From Clostridium cavendishii DSM 21758 (GTDB lineage Bacteria; Bacillota; Clostridia; Clostridiales; Clostridiaceae), in NCBI RefSeq assembly GCF_900141845.1, contig NZ_FQZB01000011.1, forward strand, positions 62,001 through 126,000: a stretch of DNA of 64,000 bases, read 5' to 3'. A program made the translations under genes and the position numbers. Below, in pieces: positions 43,126 to 53,230 of this stretch. Within the stretch, counting starts at the first letter, position 1, and every line of letters starts with the position of its first letter. The notes beneath the pieces were generated by a model. That model searched no databases, had not been told where the DNA came from, and worked only from the letters and a program-made list of their open reading frames with translations.

Positions 43126-45381
43126 TCATAAGTTAATTATTTTCCTTAAGTAATATTTTATTACTCCATCTTTCTTTTTTAAATATACTTTTAAATATTT
43201 ATAAAATTCTTCTTTATTATAAACATTATACTCTAAGCCATAGGCCTCTTTATACACAGCATCTACAAGCTTTACAAGTTTCTCTCTAAGCTCTTCATCA
43301 TCTATTGACTTTGCAAATTCCATATCTGTTTGATTACTACTTTTTATAATTTTATTTTTCTTCATAAGCTTTAAAGAATAAATATAAAGTGGTTTATTAC
43401 TTTTAGTTTTTAATATATATTCAATCTTTTTATTACGTAAATACACCAAAACTGAAGCAATTAATATTAAAAATACTAAAGCTAAAATTTCAAAAATTAA
43501 ATTATAGTTTTTGGTAGTACGTCCTTCTTTAATATCTGTTGGCTTATTTTCATACTTATTTTCTTTATCTTCTTTTTTATTATTAATATCATTATTAAAA
43601 ACTTCTTTACCACTAATTTTATCATTTTCTTTAATTATCTCTTTATTTTTAAGTTTTTCATCATAAGGAGTTGGTGAAGTATCCATCTCAAGCCAAAACT
43701 TTTCATACCCAAAATAATTGCTTTTATCATCCGGAACTAATAAAACCTCACTCCATGCATGAGCATCTTCATTTGTTACTTTCATACTACCATCTTCAAG
43801 TATTCTTTCCTTTGAAATATCTGAAAGTTTGAACCCTTCAACATACCTTGTTGGAACTGATACTATTCTATTTAATATAGTATAAGCCGTTGCAAAATAA
43901 ACACAATACCCCTTCTTTTCTTCAAATAGAAAATAGTCTACAAAATCACGACCTTCTGGAACCTCATTAACAGATGTAGTATATTTATAATTTTTTGTTA
44001 GATAATCTTTTATCTTTTGAGCTTTTTCATAATTTGTATTACAGCCTTCTACTATTTCATATGCTAACTTCTTAGTAGCTGGAGTTACAGTGTCTGGAAT
44101 ATATAAATTTTCCTCCATCTCTAAACTATAAGATGAATTGTCACTTTCCTTTGAAAACTTAATATTTTTCATATTTTCTTTTATAAAATTGCAATCTAAA
44201 TATTTTACTGTATATGGTCTTTTTATAGGAATTTTACTGTAAAATATATTTGTATCTTTATCTACAAAAACCTCGTCCTCTTTTGAATCCTGATATGCTA
44301 TTATAGAATAATTAGGTGAAAAAATTGAAGTTGTATTTACACCATCTGGATATATTGTAATATCCCTTTGAACACCACCCTTAGCTGTAGCTCTTTCAAT
44401 AAAGCCTTGATTTGAAGTTACAGATGACTTAAAATCAAAATTTCTATTAAGCCACCTATCACCAGTATATTGTGTTTTAACATTACCTCTAAAATACACT
44501 GGCATTCCTGGCTCAAGTCCATTTACTCTAAAAGCCTCTTTATTATTTATATTTACAGATCCTCCAAGTTTTTTTTCACTATCTGAATATCCAGAATAAG
44601 AAATACTATATTGTTTTTTAGTCGAATTAATATTGTTCACATCTTTAGAATCTTTCACAAATTCATTTATACATTTATTATTAATATAATCACCATACTT
44701 CCCCACCTTATCTTTTGGAATTGTATTAGCTATAAATGTAAGTAATATGCTAGTAACTACAATTAAAGTATATACCTTTTTATTTGATATAGAATTTCTA
44801 ATCCCCTCTCTTTTACAATTATCATTAATATTCATAAGTGTATTTAATGCTAGTATTATAAAGGAATATAATACCACCCAAATTACTAAACTCTTTATCT
44901 CTGTTTTATAATTTAAATACCAATAAGCTAGCAATAACATGTAATTTAAAAATAAGATTATATCTGTCAATTTATTTTTTATTAAGGAGTAATATACTGC
45001 CGTTATTATTGGTATAATTATAAAAAAAATGGTTCTATAATCAGAAATTTGCGTTGGTAAGCCTTTTGAAAGCTGGTCATTTATTTTTTGTATTGGATTT
45101 ATTATATTATTCCATATGCTTCTTACTACTGTATCTCTAAACATTATCGTCGCTAGTAACATACAAACTAATATAACCATAGTAAATAGTAATTTTCTGT
45201 CTAATCTTTTAAGCTTATTATCATAAAATAATGCTATACCAATTCCAAACATGAAAAAAATTGTATTTATGACATATGAAAAGCCCTGTATAGAAAAACA
45301 ACCTTTTATAATTGTAAGAGTTAATATAATGCAAATATAATTCAAAAGGAGTTTATTAACTTCATTATTTTCAAAATTCAT
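43126..45381 (-). CDS. membrane transglutaminase-like protein
   Basis: This 751-residue protein has about six N-terminal membrane segments (to about residue 220) and a large extracytoplasmic region. That region has a transglutaminase core with Cys493 in KKGYCVYFATAYTIL, His541 in EDAHAWSEV and the Asp of WLEMDTSPTP. A final membrane segment (about 625-645) and a cytoplasmic DUF4129-like tail follow (DMEFAKSIDDEELREKLVKLVDAVYKEAYG). The complete C-H-D triad suggests an active cysteine transferase or protease. It overlaps the DUF58 gene by 11 bp. The MoxR-DUF58-TgpA-type set is widespread, and its cell-envelope role is incompletely known. Confidence 0.9.
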   Translation of the reverse strand: MNFENNEVNKLLLNYICIILTLTIIKGCFSIQGFSYVINTIFFMFGIGIALFYDNKLKRLDRKLLFTMVILVCMLLATIMFRDTVVRSIWNNIINPIQKINDQLSKGLPTQISDYRTIFFIIIPIITAVYYSLIKNKLTDIILFLNYMLLLAYWYLNYKTEIKSLVIWVVLYSFIILALNTLMNINDNCKREGIRNSISNKKVYTLIVVTSILLTFIANTIPKDKVGKYGDYINNKCINEFVKDSKDVNNINSTKKQYSISYSGYSDSEKKLGGSVNINNKEAFRVNGLEPGMPVYFRGNVKTQYTGDRWLNRNFDFKSSVTSNQGFIERATAKGGVQRDITIYPDGVNTTSIFSPNYSIIAYQDSKEDEVFVDKDTNIFYSKIPIKRPYTVKYLDCNFIKENMKNIKFSKESDNSSYSLEMEENLYIPDTVTPATKKLAYEIVEGCNTNYEKAQKIKDYLTKNYKYTTSVNEVPEGRDFVDYFLFEEKKGYCVYFATAYTILNRIVSVPTRYVEGFKLSDISKERILEDGSMKVTNEDAHAWSEVLLVPDDKSNYFGYEKFWLEMDTSPTPYDEKLKNKEIIKENDKISGKEVFNNDINNKKEDKENKYENKPTDIKEGRTTKNYNLIFEILALVFLILIASVLVYLRNKKIEYILKTKSNKPLYIYSLKLMKKNKIIKSSNQTDMEFAKSIDDEELREKLVKLVDAVYKEAYGLEYNVYNKEEFYKYLKVYLKKKDGVIKYYLRKIINL

Positions 45382-46546
45382 CTTCTAATTCTCCTCCATC
45401 TAAACATCTTCTTATATTACAAAGTATTACTCCATTCTCTTTTAGTTTAAACATTTTCTCTTTATCAATATTAAAGGTAATATAAAAAACATTTATTATA
45501 AAGCCCCTTTTTATAATATCAAAAATACTTTCGTATATTTTATAATCTAATTGGTTAATTATTAAATAAACCCCATTAAATTCTTTCATTATTTCTTTAG
45601 AGCTATGAATTAGTTCAGCTATACTTAAATCACCTATACTATCATTATAAACCATATATTCTATCAACGATTTAAATTCTAAACCGTTATCTACCTCAAA
45701 TTTCATAGTTTCCCTATTATTAACAAACATAGTACAACTTGTGTTATTTTTGATAAAAGTATTTACTAAAGACACTGAAAAATCAACTAATGTTTCCTCA
45801 AAACTATTATTATTATATAATTTATAATTCTCTTTACTCATATCTAGAAATATAGCTAATTCTTTACCTGATGTTTTATCATCTTCTTTTACATATAAGT
45901 CTCTTCTTTTAGCTGATACCTTCCAATTTATCTTCTTTAATGGATCTCCACTTCTATATCTTCTCATTTCTTTTATAGTATAATTATCTTCTATAAGTTT
46001 ATTAGTCCCATTATTTTTTAATATATTTTGTCCACTTATAATTTCATAGCTTAAATTATATATTTTAGGATATACTTTTATATTAAACTCATCAGAATTT
46101 CTTCCCCTGAAACCCAATAACCCAAAGATATCTTTTGCAATATAACTAAATTCACCAATATTATATACTCCTCTTTTATTGAAATGTATATTATTAGTTA
46201 TTAAAACTTCTTCCCTTGGAGCTAATGTAATTATTTCTCCTTTATATGTAGAATTTAACTTCGTTATACTTGAATTGTATATTTCTAAAAAGGGAATTAT
46301 TAATATACCTCTATTTTTTATAATAAAATCAAAATTTTCATCTTCACCACAAACATACCTATATCTATTATTTAGATTTATTATACTTATCAAATTTTTG
46401 CTGTTAATAAAACTTATAAATGAATATAATAATGGTAATATAGCTATACAAATTAACATATAGCCAATTTGTTCTCCTTGAATATAAACAATTACAACAG
46501 TAATTATTAAAAATATTAAGTACCTAATCTTCCTATTATCCATCAT
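45371..46546 (-). CDS. DUF58 protein of the MoxR operon
   Basis: 391 residues with two membrane segments at the N-terminus (about 8-46), then a beta-sandwich region. The DUF58 hallmark YRSGDPLKKINWKVSAKRRDLYVKE (middle) leads into a von Willebrand factor A-like domain (ELAIFLDMSKENYKLY). DUF58 proteins are thought to act with MoxR AAA+ ATPases. Its start ATGATGG overlaps the MoxR stop by 4 bp and its end overlaps the transglutaminase gene, so all three are translationally coupled. Confidence 0.9.
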   Translation of the reverse strand: MMDNRKIRYLIFLIITVVIVYIQGEQIGYMLICIAILPLLYSFISFINSKNLISIINLNNRYRYVCGEDENFDFIIKNRGILIIPFLEIYNSSITKLNSTYKGEIITLAPREEVLITNNIHFNKRGVYNIGEFSYIAKDIFGLLGFRGRNSDEFNIKVYPKIYNLSYEIISGQNILKNNGTNKLIEDNYTIKEMRRYRSGDPLKKINWKVSAKRRDLYVKEDDKTSGKELAIFLDMSKENYKLYNNNSFEETLVDFSVSLVNTFIKNNTSCTMFVNNRETMKFEVDNGLEFKSLIEYMVYNDSIGDLSIAELIHSSKEIMKEFNGVYLIINQLDYKIYESIFDIIKRGFIINVFYITFNIDKEKMFKLKENGVILCNIRRCLDGGELEDEF

Positions 46547-47478
46547 TTCACCATTGGAGTTTCTGTATTTTTTAATATCTCTTCCATTATTCTTTCTTCT
46601 GTATATCCTTTAACCTTTGCTTCTTGTGACAATATAAGTCTATGGCTTAAAACACCTATAACATTATTCTTAACATCATCTGGTATTACATAATCTCTAT
46701 CATCTATTAGCGCTTCAGCCATGGCTATTTTTTGAAGTGCCATAGCACCCCTTGTGCTTACCCCTAACTCTATATACTTCGAATTTCTAGTCTTTTCTAC
46801 AATTTTTATTATATATTCATTAATCGTCCTATCAACCTTTATACCATTTATAGCTTCATAAAGCTCTTCAACGTCATTAGCTGTTGCAATAGCTATAATA
46901 TCTTCCAAAGGTTTCTTATGTCTATAAATTTCCAATACTTTAACTTCATCATTAAAAGACGCATACCCCAGTCTTATCTTCATAATAAACCTATCAAGCT
47001 GAGCCTCTGGCAATCTATATGTTCCATCATAATCTATAGGATTCTGTGTTGCTAAAACCATAAACGGAGAGTTTAAATTATAGGTTTCTCCACCTTCTGA
47101 AATTTGCTTTTCTTCCATAACTTCAAGCAAAGCAGATTGTGTTTTAGGCGATGTTCTATTTATTTCATCTGCAAGCACTATGTTAGAAAATATAGGGCCT
47201 TTTTTAAACTCAAATTCTCCACTTTTTTGATTATAAATGGATACTCCTGTAATATCACTTGGCAAAAGATCTGGAGTAAATTGGATTCTACTATATTTTA
47301 AATCAAGACTTTTTGCTAAAGCTTTAACTAATGTTGTTTTACCAACACCTGGAACATCTTCTATTAAAACATGTCCTCCAACTATCATTGCCTTTATAAT
47401 ATCTATAACTTCTTTTTCTTTACCTATAACTACTCTACTAACATTATCCCTAATCTCTGCAATAACTTTATTTTCCAT
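46543..47478 (-). CDS. MoxR family AAA+ ATPase
   Basis: The start is ATG 47476-47478 (MENKVIAEIRDNVSRVVIGK), preceded by GGAGGG; the upstream extension is rejected. The 311-residue protein has Walker A GVGKTT near residues 44-49, Walker B IVLADEINR, sensor 1 ATQNP, the arginine-finger region LPEAQLDRF and a C-terminal lid. MoxR ATPases are chaperone-like and act on partner VWA/DUF58 proteins. It leads the three-gene envelope operon. Confidence 0.93.
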   Translation of the reverse strand: MENKVIAEIRDNVSRVVIGKEKEVIDIIKAMIVGGHVLIEDVPGVGKTTLVKALAKSLDLKYSRIQFTPDLLPSDITGVSIYNQKSGEFEFKKGPIFSNIVLADEINRTSPKTQSALLEVMEEKQISEGGETYNLNSPFMVLATQNPIDYDGTYRLPEAQLDRFIMKIRLGYASFNDEVKVLEIYRHKKPLEDIIAIATANDVEELYEAINGIKVDRTINEYIIKIVEKTRNSKYIELGVSTRGAMALQKIAMAEALIDDRDYVIPDDVKNNVIGVLSHRLILSQEAKVKGYTEERIMEEILKNTETPMVK

Positions 47479-47631
47479 TGTGCCCTCCACTAAATTCAAA
47501 ATATATTTAGAATAAACTTTTCTATTATAAATATTACGTTTTATAAATAAAATAGTCATATTATAATTCTACTATATTTAAAAATTTTATTCTATATTTT
47601 ACCTTTAATGTTTCAATAAACCTTACAAAAT

Positions 47632-47662
47632 ACAAAAAAGCAACAAAGAGTTGCTTTTTTTG
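47632..47662 (-). terminator. terminator of the VanW-domain gene
   Basis: AAAAAAGCAAC pairs with GTTGCTTTTTT around AAAGA, with T-runs on both strands, directly after the gene. Confidence 0.88.
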
Positions 47663-47676
47663 CATTTTCGTATATT

Positions 47677-49227
47677 TTATTGAGCTGGTGCTGGTGGTAC
47701 TGCTTGTGCTGGTTGTCCCGATTGCTGCTGCCCTTGTTGCCCTGATTGTTGTTGTCCTGATTGTCCACCTTGTTGATTAGATTGCTGTTGTTGGTTAGAT
47801 TCTGCAGGAGTCTGTGGTGTTGGCACTGGATCTGGTTTTTTAGTTCCAACTCTTAACACTCCATTAACTACTTGATAACTATCACTTGCTATTTTTTCTT
47901 TATTTATTTGGTTTCCATCTTGTTTAGTTATAAGATAAGATGTAACTTTATATCCCGCCACTGGATTCTTATCATAAGATTGTTGTCCTTCTGGCATATT
48001 AGGATCTTGCACTGTTGTTACATTAGGTTCTAATTTTTGAACACCTTCTGCAACTAATTCATAAGTTTTCCCACCCATACCTTCTTTATTTCCATATACA
48101 TCAAACACTACATTTTTTCCACTTATATATCCACTAATATATATAGGAAAATCATAAGTATTTTTAAATTTATAATCAAGTGCTCCCCATACTACTGTTG
48201 CATCTAAACCTACTGGTGAATACGAAGCAGGCATTGAATGATTATGTCTTTCTGTGGATTTGATTCCTGCCCCTATTATAGCCCTATATAATGTTGTAGA
48301 AACTTGGCATACTCCTCCACCAATAACATCCTCTACTTTATCACCTACATAACCTTTTCCATTTTTAAAACCTCTTTCAGCCGTTCTTTCCCCTACAGTA
48401 TTATTATAACTAAATTCTTCACCTGGCAATAATATTGTGCCATTAATTGAACCAGTTGCTATTTTAAGATTTACATCTCTACTTTCAGGATGAGAATTAG
48501 CTGCAAAGCTTGTACTAAACGAAGATATTTTTCCATTTACCTTTGCTAGCATACTCTTATCTACCTTAGGTGCTACCTCTTCCACAGGAACTTCTATTTC
48601 TATGCTTTCAGTAGTTTTTCCATTTATATTTTCCTTAATAAGCTTGTCCATTTGTTCTTCATTGATTTTGCGTCCATTTTCTCCATCAACTACATTTATA
48701 GATCCATCATTAAAACTTAAAGTAGCATTTTTAGGCTGTCTATTTACTTTTGATGTAAGTTGTTTTTCATATTCTTTTATCTTTTCAGTATCATACTTTA
48801 ACTTTAAATCAAAGTTTTTCTTACTTTTACTATTTATCAACGAATTTTTACTATATAAATTACCTGACTTTCCATATTTAAATGCCTCTTCTACAGTTCC
48901 TTTAACATCAAATTCTGGTTTAAGTTCATTATAACTAATATCAAGTTTTTGATCTGATGCTTTAACTGTAAGCTTCTTATCTGCAATTATATTAGAAAAT
49001 GTATTTTTTAATATAATTTCTGCTTCTTCTTTACTCTTACCAGACAAATCCACATTACTCACCATAACGCCAGGATATATCTTGTTTTCCCAAGATTTCA
49101 CTTTGCTATTTACACTTAAAGTATATCCTGTAAAACCTACAACTCCAATTGCTAAAACAATAGCTGTACTAATTATTACTTTTTTATTTTTATTTAATTT
49201 AGGTGATTTATTTGTTTGTGCTTCCAT
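47677..49227 (-). CDS. VanW/G5-domain cell-wall protein with Gln-rich tail
   Basis: The 516-residue protein has a short cytoplasmic part, one membrane segment (about 17-38), and tandem putative peptidoglycan-binding domains (NVDLSGKSKEEAEIILKNTF; about 55-230). A VanW domain follows (NLKIATGSINGTILLPGEEFSYNNTVG, VIGGGVCQVSTTLYRA, RHNHSMPASYSPVGLDATV; about 245-390), then a G5-like domain (about 395-470). It ends in a low-complexity Gln/Ser/Gly/Pro tail (QQQSGQQGQQQSGQ). The tail is longer and more repetitive than usual and could vary in length by slippage. The protein is a surface-exposed, membrane-anchored protein. VanW's function is unknown despite its name, and no vancomycin-resistance cluster is present. 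Confidence 0.9.
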   Translation of the reverse strand: MEAQTNKSPKLNKNKKVIISTAIVLAIGVVGFTGYTLSVNSKVKSWENKIYPGVMVSNVDLSGKSKEEAEIILKNTFSNIIADKKLTVKASDQKLDISYNELKPEFDVKGTVEEAFKYGKSGNLYSKNSLINSKSKKNFDLKLKYDTEKIKEYEKQLTSKVNRQPKNATLSFNDGSINVVDGENGRKINEEQMDKLIKENINGKTTESIEIEVPVEEVAPKVDKSMLAKVNGKISSFSTSFAANSHPESRDVNLKIATGSINGTILLPGEEFSYNNTVGERTAERGFKNGKGYVGDKVEDVIGGGVCQVSTTLYRAIIGAGIKSTERHNHSMPASYSPVGLDATVVWGALDYKFKNTYDFPIYISGYISGKNVVFDVYGNKEGMGGKTYELVAEGVQKLEPNVTTVQDPNMPEGQQSYDKNPVAGYKVTSYLITKQDGNQINKEKIASDSYQVVNGVLRVGTKKPDPVPTPQTPAESNQQQQSNQQGGQSGQQQSGQQGQQQSGQPAQAVPPAPAQ

Positions 49228-49487
49228 TGCCCAACCTCCTATAATAATGCCTAAGTAATTATACTATAAAAATAGTATATAATAAATAAAATTAATTAAA
49301 TTTATATAATTATTAAAATCTAAATTTTTAACATATTACTATTTTAACATCTAAATTTTACACAAATGTTAAATTTATAATACAAAAAAGAAAAAAGTAT
49401 ATAATTTTTTCATCTTGGTAATACATCCCAAATAATAAAAAACCATACACTTTTCCACAAATAATAACTTTTAAAAATAGCCTAAAT

Positions 49488-50498
49488 TTATTTAATATAA
49501 ATAAAATCATTACCTATATATATACCTGGTTCACTTGCATCACGCATTCTAATATCAGTTATAACAACCTTTGATCTTGTTTTTGAAACATCACCTACTG
49601 CATCAAATGCTTCTATAGATATTACTATAGGCTGTCCTTTTGGAAGCGAAAACTTAGATTTATTTATAACTAATGAATTCCCTAATTTCCCAACTGTACC
49701 AGCATACTCTGAATTAACAAAAACATTATATCCATACAAATCTTTGTCAGTATTCCTCTTCCATGTAACATATATTTTTGCATTATCCATAGTTGCAGCT
49801 AAACCCTGAACATTTCTAGGTGGTGTTAAATAATCTACGCTATTTGGTCCCCAATTTAGATCTACAGGTGGATCTACACCCTTAATATTCCCTTTTTCCG
49901 TATACTGCCATAATGTCCATTTTGTCCATCCTCCTACACTTGGTGGTACCTTAGGATTTGAAGGCACATCTACATACATAGCTATCCATAAAGGCATATT
50001 TTTTAATGGATAACCTTTACCAGGAACATTAAAATTGTCATATAAATTGATGAAAAATAAACCTGTATAAAGCATAAGCTTTCTTCTAGTTTTAGACTCG
50101 AAACGCTTTCTAAATCTATCTATCCAATTTACTAATTGTGTTGTTGTTATTGATTTATTAGCTGGTGTCTCTACATCAACTACTGGAAACAAATCTCCAT
50201 AATCTTTATCTCCAAATCCTTGCTGTAGAACTTGTATAAAGGAATCACATTGCGCGTCTGCAGTTGTTAAATCTGCTGATGGAACTGCAAAATGATATGC
50301 TCCACAAGGTATACCGTAATCTCTGCATCCCTTAGCATATTCTATGAACTTTTTATCTACTCTAAACTTTCCTGTTGCTGATCCAGAACTTCTTAAGTAT
50401 ACAAAATCTGAATTACTTGCTAACACTTTAAAATCTACATTACTTTTATATTCATTTAAGTCTGGACCAAATGTACTAAACGGATTTTTATCCTGCAT
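49488..50498 (-). CDS. GH25 muramidase (lysozyme) with fibronectin-like C-terminus
   Basis: The 336-residue product has a GH25 catalytic domain from about residue 8 to 220. It shows GPDLNEY (usual Asp near the N-terminus), YHFAVPSAD, the catalytic acid pair region FPVVDVETP and WTLWQYTEKGNIKGV. A fibronectin-III-like domain follows (about 225-320; NVQGLAATMDNAKIYVTWKR). The family cuts the MurNAc-GlcNAc bond in peptidoglycan. It lacks a signal peptide, as in phage-type endolysins or spore enzymes released on mother-cell lysis, but no phage genes are nearby. GAGGGG precedes the ATG. Confidence 0.9.
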   Translation of the reverse strand: MQDKNPFSTFGPDLNEYKSNVDFKVLASNSDFVYLRSSGSATGKFRVDKKFIEYAKGCRDYGIPCGAYHFAVPSADLTTADAQCDSFIQVLQQGFGDKDYGDLFPVVDVETPANKSITTTQLVNWIDRFRKRFESKTRRKLMLYTGLFFINLYDNFNVPGKGYPLKNMPLWIAMYVDVPSNPKVPPSVGGWTKWTLWQYTEKGNIKGVDPPVDLNWGPNSVDYLTPPRNVQGLAATMDNAKIYVTWKRNTDKDLYGYNVFVNSEYAGTVGKLGNSLVINKSKFSLPKGQPIVISIEAFDAVGDVSKTRSKVVITDIRMRDASEPGIYIGNDFIYIK

Positions 50499-50652
50499 CT
50501 TTTCCCCTCTTAATAATTAAAGTGATACACTATATATACTATGTTTTTCTAATAAAGTTGTTACAAAAACTTCCCTAGCGATAATAATTATCTTTTAAAA
50601 ACAAATATCTTATGATATAATTTATTAAAGTAATTTATATTGGAGGTTTAAA

Positions 50653-50874
50653 ATGTCAGAAATCTTATTTTGTAGTAATAGTTTAGGCGTAGAAGAAGAT
50701 GAAGTTATAGAAAAACTAAAACTTACATTACCAGACTCTGCAATAGATGTTTATGGTTGTTTAGGACATTGTTCTTGTTGTGGTGATACACCTTATGTAT
50801 TAGTTGATAAAAATTATATTGAAGCTGAAACTCACGAAGAATTAATCAAAAAAATTGTTGTTGCAACTAAATAA
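50653..50874 (+). CDS. small Cys-cluster protein, DUF1450/YuzB family
   Basis: The 73-residue protein has the YuzB-like pattern LFCSNSLG at the N-terminus and YGCLGHCSCCGDTPYVLVD in the middle (Cys36, 40, 42, 43), ending in THEELIKKI. It may bind an iron-sulfur cluster or metal; YuzB proteins are uncharacterised and have a thioredoxin-like fold. It is a single rightward gene with GGAGG before its ATG, between two leftward genes, and ends at the terminator at 50946-50981. Confidence 0.85.
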   Translation: MSEILFCSNSLGVEEDEVIEKLKLTLPDSAIDVYGCLGHCSCCGDTPYVLVDKNYIEAETHEELIKKIVVATK

Positions 50875-50945
50875 AAATCCAGAATTCAGATTTAGTTATT
50901 TAAAATTACTCAAATAAATATAGATAAATAACAATTTTATTTGAA

Positions 50946-50981
50946 CAAAATGGAGAGCACATATGAACTCTCCATTTTCTT
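50946..50981. terminator. bidirectional terminator between the YuzB-like gene and a histidine kinase
   Basis: AAAATGGAGAG pairs with CTCTCCATTTT around CACATATGAA, serving the convergent genes on both sides. Confidence 0.85.
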
Positions 50982-52530
50982 ATTTTATAATATCTAATTC
51001 TACTGAAAATGTTATTTTATTCTCAATACATTCTGCCCAAATATCTCCGCCATGAAGTGCCACTATATTTTTTGATATAGCAAGACCAAGACCACTACCA
51101 GTTGCACCAGTTGAGCTGGTTCTTGATTCATCTACTCTGTAAAATCTGTCAAATAATCTATTTAATTTTTCTCTTTTTATATTTTCTCCTTGATTAGTAA
51201 CACTTATTATACACTTACCCTCTATAACAACTGTTGAAACCTCTACTTTTGAATCTTCATAAGAATACTTAAGAGCATTTGTTAATAAATTTTCAAAAAC
51301 TCTAAGCATTTTATCAGTATCTAAGTTTGAAATTACTTTTTCTGATGTAAAATTAGTTTCTATTCTTTTATTTTTCTCTTCAAAAAGTGGTATCATTTCA
51401 TCAACAAGTTGAGCTATAAATTCATTTAAGTTTATATTTACACGATTAAGCTTTATACCTGCATTTGTAAGTTTTGTGTATTCAAACAAATCATCTATTA
51501 AAACCTTTAATCTTTCAGCCTTACTAAAAGATATATTTAAATATTCTTTAAGTTGTTCTTCATTTTTGTACTTTCCATCCTTTGCAAGTCCTATATATCC
51601 CATTACTGATGTTAATGGTGTTCTTAAATCATGAGATACATTTGTTATAAGTTCATTTTTACTCACTTCAGCCATTCTTTCAGATTCTATTTTCTTTTGA
51701 ATTTCAGTTGCCATAAAGTTTATATTATAAGCTAAATTTTCAAACTCATCTTTTCCTTTTAAATTTATCTTATAATCTAAATCGCCACTAGCAATTACCT
51801 TTAATCCATCTGATATTTCTTGAATATATTTCATTTTATTATTTGTTATATAAATAAATGAAACTATAAATGCTACTACTGAAAGTACTAAAGCTAAAAA
51901 AGAGTTATTTACATCATATATATCTGTTCTAACCTCTGCTGATGGATATCCAAATACAAATAAAAATGCCTTTTCTGAGCCTAATGTTACAGGAAAAAAT
52001 ACCATATTTTCTGTTTTTGAATTAGATTCATTATATTCTTTATTTTTTATTCCTATTTTTATAGCTTCATAAACATCTATTTCCTTCTGCGATACATTTT
52101 CTGTTCTATAAATAACTTTTCCATCTAAATCTGTTATAATAACCTTAAAATTTTCGCTTTTTAAAGAATTTCTTCCAATAATAGCCTTCATGGTCTCCTT
52201 ATCAGATCTATTTAAATCCTTAGTTTCTATAAGTTCTTTTGCAAGCCTTGTAGCTCTTTCCGTTATATTTTGGTCATTATATTCTATATGCTTATACTCT
52301 CTCGTATTCTTTAAAAATTCATTAAAAATACTAAATGTAATTAACGATATAATAAAGCATATACCTATTACAACTACTAAAGAAAACCTTACACTTTCCT
52401 CCATCCTTCTTCTTATAAAAGCATATACTATTTTTATAGGTTTAAATATACGCCATCCAAACACCCATCTTATCAGCCTAAATCTCTTTTTTTCTTTCGT
52501 TACAACCTTTTTCTCTTTCTTATTTTTCAA
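50980..52530 (-). CDS. membrane histidine kinase (VanS-like layout)
   Basis: 516 residues. A very basic N-terminus (KNKKEKKVVTKEKKRF) precedes membrane segment 1 (about 49-72), an extracytoplasmic sensor domain (about 73-200) and segment 2 (about 205-228). A HAMP domain, HisKA with His300 in NVSHDLRTPLTSVMGY, and HATPase with TGSGLGLAISKNIVALHGG follow. Its start overlaps the end of the response-regulator gene by 11 bp, so the two form one unit. The cell-envelope neighbours (PAP2, GH25, VanW) suggest wall stress sensing, by context only. Confidence 0.92.
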   Translation of the reverse strand: MKNKKEKKVVTKEKKRFRLIRWVFGWRIFKPIKIVYAFIRRRMEESVRFSLVVVIGICFIISLITFSIFNEFLKNTREYKHIEYNDQNITERATRLAKELIETKDLNRSDKETMKAIIGRNSLKSENFKVIITDLDGKVIYRTENVSQKEIDVYEAIKIGIKNKEYNESNSKTENMVFFPVTLGSEKAFLFVFGYPSAEVRTDIYDVNNSFLALVLSVVAFIVSFIYITNNKMKYIQEISDGLKVIASGDLDYKINLKGKDEFENLAYNINFMATEIQKKIESERMAEVSKNELITNVSHDLRTPLTSVMGYIGLAKDGKYKNEEQLKEYLNISFSKAERLKVLIDDLFEYTKLTNAGIKLNRVNINLNEFIAQLVDEMIPLFEEKNKRIETNFTSEKVISNLDTDKMLRVFENLLTNALKYSYEDSKVEVSTVVIEGKCIISVTNQGENIKREKLNRLFDRFYRVDESRTSSTGATGSGLGLAISKNIVALHGGDIWAECIENKITFSVELDIIK

Positions 52531-53230
52531 TTTTATAGCCTACCCCCCAAACAGTTTTTATATATTTAGGCTTTCTTGTATTTTCCTCTATCTTTTCTCT
52601 TATTTTTCTTATATGAACCATAACCGTATTGTCTGATTGCATAAACTCTTCCTTCCATACGCTCTCATATATATTTTCTATTGAAAATATCTTACCTTTA
52701 TTTCTAGCTAAAAGTCCTAAAATATCAAATTCTGTTGGAGTTAATTTAATTTCCTTTTCTCCTATTTTAACTTCATGAGTATCAAAATTAATTATTAAAT
52801 CATCTACTTCTACAATATTAGCTTTATATGCTTCTCTTTGTTCTGAAAAATTATTATTTAACCTAGTATACCTTCTTATTTGAGATTTAACTCTTGCAAT
52901 AAGCTCTAATGGATTAAATGGTTTAGTTAAATAATCATCAGCTCCTGTTGTTAATCCCATAATTTTATCCATATCTTCAGATTTTGCTGAAAGCATTATT
53001 ATTGGTGTATTATTCTCTTCTCTTATCTTCATGCATGCAGCTATTCCATCTAACTTTGGCATCATTACATCTAAAATGATTAAACTAACCTGATTATTTA
53101 CCAAAATGTTAAGAGCTTCTTCCCCATCTGCCGCCTTCAAAGTCTCATAACCTTCATTTTTTAAGTATATATCTAAAAGATCTCTTATTTCCTTTTCATC
53201 ATCTACTATAAGTATAGTCTCTTTGTTCAT
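52520..53230 (-). CDS. OmpR-type response regulator (VanR-like)
   Basis: The 236-residue regulator has acidic pair D10/D11, phospho-acceptor D54 in LIILDVMMPKLDG and LTKPFNPLELIARVK. The winged-helix domain is LTPTEFDILGLLARNKGKIFS / DNTVMVHIRKIREKIEE, closest to VanR-type regulators. It overlaps both neighbours: its start lies 32 bp inside the PAP2 gene's 3' end, and its stop overlaps the kinase start. The three are therefore one operon. No van ligase cluster is present apart from an ordinary ddl at 57329. Confidence 0.94.
   Translation of the reverse strand: MNKETILIVDDEKEIRDLLDIYLKNEGYETLKAADGEEALNILVNNQVSLIILDVMMPKLDGIAACMKIREENNTPIIMLSAKSEDMDKIMGLTTGADDYLTKPFNPLELIARVKSQIRRYTRLNNNFSEQREAYKANIVEVDDLIINFDTHEVKIGEKEIKLTPTEFDILGLLARNKGKIFSIENIYESVWKEEFMQSDNTVMVHIRKIREKIEENTRKPKYIKTVWGVGYKIEK

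Noticed and set aside
47613..47849. 78-residue Gln/Asn-rich ORF
   Set aside because: It is the repeat-coding tail of the VanW-domain gene read in another frame.
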